Program-made: the position numbers and the translations under genes
Assembly (NCBI GenBank): GCA_018806915.1
Contig: JAGKQI010000098.1
Location: 1,054,001 to 1,118,000, forward strand
DNA length: 64,000 nt
Reading direction: 5' to 3'
Source of the DNA: Phytophthora colocasiae
Lineage: Eukaryota; Oomycota; Peronosporomycetes; Peronosporales; Peronosporaceae
In this document: positions 46,208 to 56,635 of the stretch, one piece after another
How the letters are laid out: every line of letters begins with the position of its first letter
How positions within the stretch are numbered: the first letter of the stretch is position 1
Notes under the pieces: generated by a model
The model's database searches: none
Told to the model about the DNA's origin: nothing
Seen by the model: only the letters and a program-made list of their open reading frames with translations

Positions 46208-49200
46208 ATGACTGAGGAAACGAACACTTCCCTGAGCTCAAACGCCCCAGCGAGTGGGGTGGCAGGCGACGCCACAGGCACTTGTCCTGCTTCGGCAACT
46301 GCCAGTATATCGCAGGGTGGAGATGTTGGTTCAGCCACATCGCCAGGTGGCAGCCCTAGCGCCCCAGCCCATGCATCCAAACCTACCGTTTTACAGGTCG
46401 ATGGTCCGATTGAGGACCTCCCTGGTGATGACATGAACTCGGCCGGTGCTGGTGATCTCTCGCCACCGGTGGCTTCACGTGGGGAATCTCACTCTGAATT
46501 CTCTGAGGGAACTCCTGGTGTCTTCAGACCGCGAGCCTTTGGTGCCCCACGGCTTTTGTCTACGGAAGAAGTCGATCGGCTGTTTCGTCAGGGTCTGGTG
46601 ACAACCACAGGGGATCAAGTCACGGCGTTCGGGGACTCTGATGTTCCCCAGAACTATATCGCTCCCAGCGTGAAGCCAGAGGGGCGTGCCTTTCTGGTGA
46701 GTACCCCCGCGCGAGCTGAAGACTTCAGAAGAGGGCGCCACATAGCGAATGCGTACGGTGGCCCCTGCGTACTCGTGGGTTACGAGGCACTTACTGATGA
46801 AGACCTCCAGGAGCTGGAGCGAGTGATTCCAAGCTTCGACCCCGCCGAAGTTGTGTCTCCGTGCGCCCAGACTCCAGACGTGCGTACTCTGGATGCTTTG
46901 ACGTCGTCTGTGGATGTTCGCCGGGAACTGGGGTCTCTGGTTTCTCATGTCTCCCCTACTCGGCTTGCCGAGAAAGTTTTTCGGACGGCCGGATGCCTAA
47001 AGCTTATGACTGCTGCTCACCGTCGCCTTCGGGAACGCGTTGGTTCTCAGAACGGTGTCGCCTTGATTGATGCTGCAGCAGCGCGTTCTGAATGCGAAGA
47101 AATCAAGCGTGAGTGGGTACTGCACTGTCAATACTGGAAACACGAGCTTAAGTGTGCCCAGCAAGACGCCGGTGCGGTAGAAGAACGCATGACTTCGGAG
47201 ATTCAGGATCTCAAAGCTCACTACCAGGACCAAGTGGAAGCTCTGAAGTCGGACAAGGCAGTTCTGAAGTCCCAAGTCGCTGATCTTCAAGCACAGGTCT
47301 CGATTCTGAAGTCGCGTCCTGAGGTCAAGCCCACAGATCCGTGGGGGTTCTCAGAGTTCTTACAAGAGAATTCTGAAATCTCTGGTAATTGGGATCGGCT
47401 CCATGACCTTCTGGTGTCATACCAAGAGGACACCACCATCCCTGATAACTGGACGACTATCATCAGTGTGACAGCCTTGGACGCGCGAAAGAAACCCGTT
47501 CCTGACTTCAAGAAACGGCTTTCTGAGGAACGAGCTCGTCAGGCTGCTGAGAAGGCCGCGAGGACCTCCAGAGTTCTGGATCTTACCCGTCCAAGTGCTG
47601 AAATTTCAGAGTCCAAGAGTGAGAGCCCACGGTACCTGTCATATCCACCGAAGCCCCAGACTCTGAAATCACCTCCGAAGCGGCCGCTCAAGTGGGACTC
47701 CAAGAATTTGCAGCGTCGCCCGTCCGGACACAAGCCCGTTGAAGAGTCGGCGCTTCCGGCGAATGCAGATTCTAAGGTGGCAAAATCTGAGGTCCACAAG
47801 AGGCTCCCTGGTGACGTGGTCTGGAAGGAAGTTCGACCCGACCTCCGCCAAGCCCTGCTGTCTGGGATCAAGTATGATAAAGCCATGGAGTGGTTGGCGT
47901 CGGACAAAGCGGCTCACAGTCTCTTCAGCAGTCCGGCTCTCATTCAGATGTTGGTGAGCCTAGTATTCTCTCGTCGCCTGGATTCTACTCTCTGGGCCAA
48001 GTACGTCCCTGAAGTGTATTACCAGATGGCCGACGAGGTGGTGGATCGTCACATCTCAGCTGGTACCGAGCCTGCAGCCTGGGGTGATCTGGATGGTCAC
48101 GTAAATTATCCAGAAAGTGATGTCGAGTCCACCGCCGACAACCCCAAGGATGATCCGGATTACAAGGATTCTGGTGTGATCGAGTCTGGAGACGAAGACG
48201 ACGACGAGAGCTCTGATGACGGTGCGTCTGACGACAGCGATTCCGAGAGCGACAAGTCTGAAGACAAGAAGTCTGAAGACAAGAAGTCTGGGAGCAAGAA
48301 GTCTGGGGACAAGAAGTCCGGGAGCAAGAAGTCTGGGGACAAGAAGTCTGATGACCACCCGCGTCCTGGTTCCAAACGTCCCCGGGACTCTGATGACGAC
48401 TCAGACTCTGATGATGGACCTATCATCCCCACCAAGAAGTCCAAGAGAAGTATCACATCCGTAAAGGTCCATACCAGTCCCAAGTCTCGCCCGAAGTCCA
48501 CCAGTGGAAGTGGATCAAAGCCCAAAAGTTCTTCTGGGAAAGCGCGTAGTCTGGTGTCCAAGCCCTATAACTCCCTGACGGTCAAGGAGCTCCAGGTGGT
48601 GGAAACACCAGACTGTGAGGCATCCTCCTGGTTGTACTATGGTATCAGGGTACAACGAGTGAGCTCTACCAAGACCACCACTGGCCAGACATTGGGTTTC
48701 CCAGACTACGAGGTGCACAAACACTCATGTGCCATCCTCAAGAAGCGCTGGGACTCTGAGCGGTACTGTGCAGTCCTCCGCAAGAAGCGCGCCCCTTGAA
48801 AAGTCATGTTCGACAACCGATTCTCAGAGTTTTACTTCCACAAGCGGGAGGAACTGGGGCCCATGGTGTTGGCTGACGTGGAAGACATCGTGCGCAGCAT
48901 GAAGAAGCATGCTCAAGCCTTCTGGGAGCGTACGCATTGGGTGACCATGGATGTTGAGGCTGACGACAAGTCTGCGGAACTTCACAAGTACCGGTCCATG
49001 CGTCGAGCCACCATGATTCGTCAGCACAACGCCCTCATCCGAAAGGTCCTGGGGCACAAAGATTTCCCAGAGTCGCTGCTTTCAGAGCCTGGCATCTGGG
49101 TTGTCCCAGACAAGTCCTGCCCTTGGATCTGGCAAGATCCCAGAGTCGCAGAACTTGGTGGTCCCAAGTGTCTGAGTCTGGAGACGCAACTGGGTGACTT

Positions 49201-49342
49201 GGATGCGATTGAACCTGCTCGGATGCAATGGGCCACGGTGAATGTGGACGAAGAGTGGCTCCAGTACGTCCCCGCTAACGTCAAGAAGGATCATATGACA
49301 CCCACGGAGCGTTCCGAGAACCCGATTTCCCTTCGCTACTGA
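46208..49342 (+). pseudogene. Gypsy-A3 antisense ORF (large conserved protein, one nonsense codon)
   Basis: About 1045 codons from MTEETNTS (46208), or from the in-frame ATG at 46022. The frame is continuous except for a TGA at 48797-48799, where A1 has Trp (KKRAPWKVM). Layout: S/A/G-rich N-terminus (to about 46440), conserved block (LSTEEVDRLFRQGLVT, GRAFLVSTPARAEDFRRGRH, ANAYGGPCVLVGYEALTDED), coiled coil (about 46990-47320), S/K/P linker, helical block (VRPDLRQALLSGIKYDKAMEWL), acidic region, an expanded K-S-G-D/S-K-K repeat run (48245-48350), K/S-rich stretch, and C-terminal domain (SSWLYYGIRV to ARMQWATVNVDEEW). The start is 242 bases from the LTR, so an LTR antisense promoter is plausible. 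Composition suggests a nuclear, nucleic-acid- or chromatin-associated protein; this is inference only. Confidence 0.82.
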
Positions 49343-49727
49343 AGCTCGGGTGTCCACCATGGCGCCCACAGGTAGGCTGCATTTTCGAGAAGCCAAATAG
49401 TTGTCTGCATTTGTGACGTAAACCCCTGGCCTCAGTGTAGCTTCCTAATCCCTTAATCTTTCAATATCATTTCACGTAATCACACTTCTTCTCATCATCT
49501 CATTGTTCATAACCTCGTATCCTCCAGCACTTAATTCTCCACAAACTCACTTCCATATTCACATTCACACAGTCGTTTCATATAAGCAGTAACATGGTCG
49601 ATCACATATCCAAACGCACGAATTTCAGAAATAGGTCTCTGAAAACACGCACTCAGACTACCACACTCTAAAAGTCAATGTCTGAAATCCTTCAGATATC
49701 AGACTTCCAGATGTGTTTTCAGAGTTA
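49343..49727. other. Gypsy-A3 convergent intergenic region
   Basis: 385 bases between the antisense ORF stop and the pol stop. No gene; A/T-rich, with TCAGA/CTGAAA motifs near 49630-49720. Confidence 0.65.
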
Positions 49728-52700
49728 TTAGACTCTGGGGTGATCGTCTCCAGCCTGCATCGCCTGAAACCGGGCTCGTGCTCGTGCACTCTGGTTGAAT
49801 TCGTAAAGTAATGCTCCACAGTTCAACTTCGATAACGGTAACCACTCGGTTTCATCGTAACCTTTCCACTTAATCAGATATTCGCGCAGGCGTCTGGACG
49901 TCCTGGTACGCTTGTTCCAGCGGGTATCCAGAATCTTCTCCACTTCATACTCGTCGTTTTCAGTATCAGGTTCCCAACTATCTTCTGGTAACAGGGCGGC
50001 GTCAAAGTCATCATCTTCACCGTGGGTCGTCTGGGAAACAGGGCTCTAGGTTTCAGGCGGCTCACATGCACCCAGGGGTTTACGTGATAGCCGGTATCCT
50101 CAACTTTGAGTCGCACCCTGAAATCGTCCAGCATCTCCTCGATCCTGAAAGATCCGTGCCACATGTGCGCCAGTTTCCTGCTCAATCCCGTTTGTACCTT
50201 AGGGATGTAGAGCCATACGGCGTCGCCTATAGCAAAGCCTGATTTCAGACGCTCTGATAACTCGTTCCACTTTCTGGTTTGTTCTTCAGACCGATCACGT
50301 TTTGCCTTCCTCTGGAGATCTTCGGCACACGCCAGAGCATAACTATAGTCTCGTTGCATCTTCCGTCTCCATTCGTACGCAGTCCGCTCCTGAGTCGTCG
50401 ATGGCTTGGGTCCAAGCATAGCGGACACCGTCCCATTAGCATCCCAACCATGTACCAGGTAGAAAGGCGTTTCCAGACGGGTGGCATCGAATGATGTGTT
50501 CAGGGCGAACATCAGACGTTCAGCATGATCATCGCAGTCACTTTGATCAGCTTCAGAGATATATGCCTTAATCGCGCGCACCACAGTCTGTACTGATCGC
50601 TCTTGTTGGCCGTTGGCTTGAGGCCGGTACCCTAGAGTAGCACGTTGTCTGCTACCCAAAAGCTCTCTGAAACACTTGAACACCTCACTTATGAAGCGAG
50701 GATCTTGATCATGACGAATCAGAGAGCTATCTCCAAAGTTTCTGAAAACGCGTTCCTCATAGGCCTCTGCTACATCTTGAGCAGTGGTGACACTCATCGG
50801 CTTGCACATCACGTATCCTGAAAACATATCTTGGAACAGCAAGAGAAATGTGTTTCCACGGGCTGATTTCGGCATGTGGGTTACAAAATCCATAGACACC
50901 ACTTCAAACGGCCGGCTGGGCTCAATATTCCCAGGTGACGGTCCGGGATTTGGGGGTCGCCCCTTGCCACTGGCACAGTCCACACATTCCTTCACGAATC
51001 TTTCCACATCCGCATACATACCCAACCAGTAAAACTCCGAACTCAGCTTTTCAAAGGTTCTCCTGATCCCTTGATGTCCACCTTGGTAGTCTTCATGAGT
51101 ATAGTGTAACAGGTCCAGATACAAGTCTCTGGGAACCACCAGTCTGAGTTCGTCAACATTGTCCCGGGGCCGCTCTCGAGTAGCGCGACTCAGGCGATAT
51201 AGTACATCTCTAGAATCCAGAACGAAATCCTCAGCAACTCTGGCAAGCTTCCTGACTCGGGGTCGTGGTAAACCTCCCACGTCACCTTTCAGAAACTTCA
51301 TGAGTTCAACCAAGTACGGGTCCTGGCTCTGATGCGCCTTGATCCGTCGCCAGCGTTCTGCCTGGAACTCCAAAGGCCCCAAAGGTTCTCGTTCGTCATC
51401 ATCCTCAGGCAGATCAGCGTCAGGCGGAGCTTGGGCACGGGTTACAGCAATCAATACTCTAACCGATCGAGGTAGGGGTGCGGATTCCGGATCAAAAACA
51501 TTCTCAGACTCTGGTAACGCATTATGATTTTCAGAGTCTGGTATTTTTGACTCTTGAACTTCCATGTCCGGGTTTGAACAAGGCTTCATCAGTTTCTCAT
51601 GAACTTTGGATACCAATTGCAGGTGCATAAGTTCTTCCTCGTCTCGCACCTGCCAAACTTCCCCAAGGGTCAAAGTCTTCGAGGTCAGGTAATCCGCCGC
51701 TTGGTTAAACTCGCGCTTCACATGCACCAACTTCAGAGTCCGAAACTTGGTTTTCAGAGACTCAAATTCGGCCAACCTCCGTTGCAAGTTAGGCTGATTG
51801 CAGTTGATTAGTCCCTGAGCCTGTTGTATCGCGATGCGCGAATCTCCCACAACCACCAACTCCTGTATTCCGTGGTCGAGTGCCATCTTCAGACCATAAT
51901 TCAGGCCACAGTATTCCGAGTCATTCACCGTGACATCCGTCAGGGGAAACCCTCGGGCTTCCAGAACTCTCCACCCCGGGATTTCCCAGAGTATACACCC
52001 ACAGCTTCCCAGACGGGTGGACGTCTTTGCGGCACCATCAAAACTCAGAATATAGCCCTGATAATCTGCTTCCAGCATTTCCACGCTGATAGGAGCTGGC
52101 GGCTTGACTCGCCCCTTGACTGGGATCAGATTTTCAGAGACTTCGTCCAGATGCTCCCTGGGGGTAATGCCCGCACCGAGTATAGCTGGGAGCCCATCTT
52201 CGTCACGCTGTACCCGGCGGATCTCCAAGTTCCACTGCGACAACTTCATACCCCACTTGACGTTTCTGCCGTCGGTGGAGTTCGATGTCAGCAACCATTT
52301 CAGGACAGAGTATCTGGTATAGACCACGATCACCGGACTTGACTCCACCAGAGCTCTGAAGTTTTCCAAAACTCTGAGGATCGCAATCACCTCTTTCTCA
52401 GCGATATGATACCTGAGTTCGGCATCATTCAGGACACGACCCGTAAACCGGACCGGGTGTATTATTCCCTCATATTCTTGTCCCAAGACTGCTGAAGCAG
52501 CCCAAGGGTTCGCGTGCGGAATAACAACAAACGGTCTGGTTCGGTCTGGATGTCTGAGTAGTGGAGTAGAGACTATCTTGCGTTTCAGAATCTCGAACGC
52601 CTCTTTCGCACGAGTCAGGTCTCGTCCAGCACGAATCTGCTCGTCCGTCAGCTCATAGAGGGTAGCAGCAATCACCGGTAAATCCTCAATAAACTTGTTG

Positions 52701-52996
52701 TAATAGTTGAGGCTTCCCATGAAACTCTGAACTCCCTTCAACGTAGACGGAAATGGCAGTTCTTCAACTCCTTTGACAATCTTAGGTGTTGCCCTCAGAC
52801 CCTCGGCACTGATTTCGTGGGATAGGTACGGTATCGACAACTTCCCGAACTCGCTCTTGGGCAAACTCACAGAAATGTTCCAATAGCGAAGCCTGAAAAG
52901 CAGGGCATTCAAATCGTCACATAATTGGTCCCAAGTCGGTGCTCCATGTGCGATGTCGTCGATGTATGAACTCCTCCCCAGGACTGGCCCATGCAC
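49728..52996 (-). pseudogene. Gypsy-A3 pol part 2: RT end, two RNase H domains, integrase, chromodomain
   Basis: In the 1040-codon ORF from 52996: RT catalytic YIDD at residues 11-14; gypsy RNase H at about 155-237 with catalytic Asp lost (HANPW, YTRY) but the Glu kept (AEKE); second RNase H at about 314-445 with D320, E361, D385 and D435; integrase HHCC finger (H631, H634 or H641, C671, C674) and D703, D763, E799 with the canonical 35-residue spacing to Glu; then the GPY/F module. A 16-bp deletion near 50020, relative to A1, shifts the frame. The chromodomain (YEVEKILDTRWNK, YLIKWKGYDETEWLP) continues to the stop at 49728 in the other frame. Confidence 0.95.
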
Positions 52997-55356
52997 GTGG
53001 GAACAGGAATGTTCCTCTGAAAGACGGTCATCTGACTTGTGAGGGTTGGCATCTCTGAAATCGGAGTATGGTTCTCAGAGTCTGAAAGATGCTTTTTAGA
53101 GTCCTGAGGCTGAAGTTGCAGAAATTCCAGAACCTCCGCATCAACTTCAGCTTCTTCTTCTGGTGACAGTCTCACGAATCCCCACAGGCAATTGTCTAAC
53201 ATAGCCTGATACACAAGAGGGGCGTTCTTCAGACCAAACGGCATCCTTACCCACTGAAAATGTCCAAACGGGCAAATAAAAGCTGATATCAGTCGTGCGC
53301 GCTCCGTCATCCTGATCGCCCAGAAACCACTAGCCATATCCAGGCTCATGAACCACATGGCAGCCTCAAAACCAATTAAGAGATCGTCAATAAGAGGTAG
53401 AGGGTAACGCGACAGTTGAATGAAGCCATTCACGATGCGATAGTCGATGCACATCCGTATGTCAACACCATTCTTCTTGAGAACGATCACAATAGGAGAT
53501 GCCCACGGGGAGTTAGAGTACTCGATCAAACCAGTTTCCAGGAGTTTCTTTAGAAGCTCGTATACCTTCAGCATGAGATGAGGGGCGACGGATCTCGGAC
53601 GTTGAGCTACCGGCTTGGCATCTCCCACATCCAGATCACAGACCACGCCCCTTGCCGGTGCGGGTGCTGCATTGCCATCTCCCAGGAATATTTTCCTGTG
53701 ATACCTCAGAATATCGCGCAGTTTCTTCTCCGTTTCTGGGGTCGTCTTTCCTGGTTCTCCAACATCAGCGCTGTCGATATCACACTCTGGTGTCAACTCT
53801 TCCAGCTCAGGCAACATGACCAGTTGGTCACGTAATTGAGCGAGGAGTTCCGTGCCTTCTCGCATATACACACCTGGCTCCAAGTCCAATTCTTCATTCG
53901 AAACCTTCATGCACCGCTCATATTCCACTCGTAATTTTTCCACAGACGTTCCAGGCATCCCCTGAATGGGAATATCCCAGGATTCATCCATTAGGTCGAA
54001 ATCATCCGCGGGTAACTCAGGGGTCTGAGAGTCACCTAAGAGACACTGATTTGAGTTAAGGACGTCACCGGCAATAACAACAAACGAGTCACCAGGGTCT
54101 GTATGTGGAATACTTTCAGAGGATGTTTCCAAATCTCTGGTATCTGTACTGATGTCCGCACTTCCCGTTGACTCACCGGAGCAACCATCTTCCGTCTGGG
54201 TGAATGCATCCAGGGCGAAGCGTACTCGTTTCACGGTCGGTGGTGACTCTGGTTTCACGAACTGCACTCGAGCGTTGTCAAACCTTGGACGTTGCAGTAT
54301 TTCAGTCGGCCACGGGTAGTCCGGCCGATCTACACACGGGGGCTGCGGCATCAGAGCCTCCAACTCCGCCTCTCTCTTCATACGTTTCTTAGTCTCTGGT
54401 GACGGGGTGCTTTCCAGTATCAGAACCTCCCAATCACGATAGGCAGCGGAACCTGGACGCACGAAACGTCCATGCCTAGGGAAGAAACCATATTCCACGA
54501 TCCTCGCGACATCAGAAAGTTCATTGACCCACGTGTTCTTATCAGAGATATTTACCACGCGAACGGCCACAGGCCAAGGGCGAGCCGCATAGATCAGCTG
54601 AGTAACCCAGCGATCACCGCGTCCGGCCCACATGACTTCCCTCTGGGGGTTCGTTGGTCCATAGTCAATTCGGACAATAAACTCTTCACCCGGACTCAGA
54701 AGAACAGCCTCACATGGCCTAACCGACCTGTTACGACCAATGTGATCACCAGGTTCCCAATTACACATCATCACCACTACCTCGTCTGGTAACGACACCA
54801 GATCTTCGCGAGCACTAATTCTCACTCCAGCAGCAAACATAAAACCCATTCCCAGAAGCACGTCAATTCCTTCACCGATATTCGCGACCCAAACATCCAC
54901 AATATATACCACTCTTGGCCCAAGTGTCAACTTGATCTCAGCGCTGGCACCGATATAGGTTGGAACACCACCCATCCCCGACACTTTGGTCTGCTTGTGC
55001 GACTTGAGTCTGAGTCCGAGCTTACGCGCAAAGTCGTAACTCAGAATATTTATGGTCGCACCAGTGTCCAGAAGAATCTTGGTTCGATGGTCATTTACAG
55101 CACCATACACCATCACCACATCCCTCTTTGAACGGTCAGGATAGTTGTCTTCCCACCAGCCATAACACTCGCCATCCTTCAACCTGAACGATACTGAGTC
55201 GTCTGGTGTCGGATCGGTGTCGTCGGCGATCTCAGGTAACTCGTTCCCTGAGTTTCCAGAAGGTATGGTCGATTCTTGGGCAAAAGTAGTCATGCATTGT
55301 TGAGTGTTATCGTGAATCTTTCTCAGCTCTGGTCCTACACACACTAGAACACACAA
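52997..55356 (-). pseudogene. Gypsy-A3 pol part 1: protease and most of RT
   Basis: 815-codon ORF from MCVLVCVG (55356). Protease: KILLDTGATINILS and DVLLGMGFM. RT: MCIDYRIVNGF, SLDMASGFWAIRM, FGHFQWVRMPFGLKNAPLVYQ. After CLWGF comes a hydrophilic insertion of about 75 residues (acidic, S/Q-rich) before YIDD, as in Gypsy-C. A one-base shift at about 52990, inside that insertion, breaks the frame just before YIDD. The ORF starts 53 bases after the gag stop, the same spacing as in Gypsy-C. Confidence 0.94.
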
Positions 55357-55409
55357 CGCTGGGGTAACACCATGCCCGGCGCGTTTCGGATCCCCATCCG
55401 ACGGGCATA

Positions 55410-56621
55410 TTAGTTTAACGGCTTCCCAGAGTCTGCCTCATCACTCAGGAGTTTCTCCCGTAGGTGGTTCGGCATGTCCTTGAGTGCACCTTGTCGAGCG
55501 AGTTGCTTGAGTGCTTCCAGAGTTTTCAGATCTTCACAGGGTTTTCCAGGGTGTATTCTTCCACATACTTCACAGGGTGGCATCCGACACATTCGACTCG
55601 GGTGTCCCTTTTCCTGACATCGGTCACACGTGACGTCTCTCCAGCAATCTTCTTCTGAGTGTCCTGAGCGTTGACATTTTTCACAGAACTTGTTCCAGTA
55701 ACCACCATTCTCATGACGCCTTTGATGGAACCCCTGACCTGACGATCCAGACGGGTACTGTGGCGGCGGACGCCATCCCATGTTATCCATCACTCGATAT
55801 ACCTCATTCGTCAGAGTCTGCGTCCAATCTGTACTTGGTGGAGCCTTTGAATTGTTCGAAGATGCCTGCGCAGTACTTTCATCACGGGTAGACTCTGAAG
55901 TCGCACTTGGAGTTCTGGAATCACCCGTCTGATCTCTGGTATCCTGATTGGATTTCAGAGATTCCTTATGATTTTCTGAGTCTTCAGAGTCATAGTCTTC
56001 AGAATCCACATCTCTTGCGACATAAGTCCGATGCACACGCTTGGGCTTGAACTGTCCTCGCGGAATATTGTCAGCCCGGAAGTCTCGAGACTTGGCAGGG
56101 GTCATTTCTTGGTCACCAGTTCGCCACACATCTTCATCTTGCTGCAACGCATATTCCAAGTCTGAAATTCTTCGAAATCTCTGACCTTGCAGCGACGTTT
56201 TCAGGCGCGCATCCTTAAGCTTCGTGATGAATCGCAGTACATGCTTCTCAAGACGCTTGGACGATTTTCGGAAATCGATGTCAGCTTTTCCGGCGGCAGA
56301 ATTAAGTCGGTAGAAAAATTCAAGCGGGGTCTCAGAGTCTTTCATAGCCATAGTGAAGTATCTCTCAGAATACGATGACCGAGCTTTGCAATAACGTTTC
56401 TTGAACTCTGAAGACAGCTCTTTCCAGTCACGGGACACACTTTTGGGTAGCTGGTTAAACCAGTCTCGCGCAGACACAGGGAGCTTCAACTTAAGTTCCT
56501 GGATGCGCGTCTTAGTCGACCAACCTCCTTGGGAAGCCATATTCGTAAACCGCTCCCACCAGTGGACACGTTCCCTGAGGGTAGCTCTGGGGTCGAACTC
56601 CCCAAGGTTGTTCGAGTTCAT
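55410..56621 (-). CDS. Gypsy-A3 gag, capsid and nucleocapsid
   Basis: 403-codon open frame. Capsid (VHWWERFTNMASQGGW, WKELSSEFKKRYCKAR, TPLEFFYRLN), a S/T/D-rich linker full of TCAGAG-type codons, then three zinc knuckles (CEKCQRSGHSEEDC, CDRCQEKGHPSRMC, CEVCGRIHPGKPC). It ends KPLN. The first ATG lies just inside capsid; the true N-terminus is the upstream frame, separated by a shift near 56630. Confidence 0.92.
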   Translation of the reverse strand: MNSNNLGEFDPRATLRERVHWWERFTNMASQGGWSTKTRIQELKLKLPVSARDWFNQLPKSVSRDWKELSSEFKKRYCKARSSYSERYFTMAMKDSETPLEFFYRLNSAAGKADIDFRKSSKRLEKHVLRFITKLKDARLKTSLQGQRFRRISDLEYALQQDEDVWRTGDQEMTPAKSRDFRADNIPRGQFKPKRVHRTYVARDVDSEDYDSEDSENHKESLKSNQDTRDQTGDSRTPSATSESTRDESTAQASSNNSKAPPSTDWTQTLTNEVYRVMDNMGWRPPPQYPSGSSGQGFHQRRHENGGYWNKFCEKCQRSGHSEEDCWRDVTCDRCQEKGHPSRMCRMPPCEVCGRIHPGKPCEDLKTLEALKQLARQGALKDMPNHLREKLLSDEADSGKPLN

Positions 56622-56635
56622 GAACGGCCTTAGCG

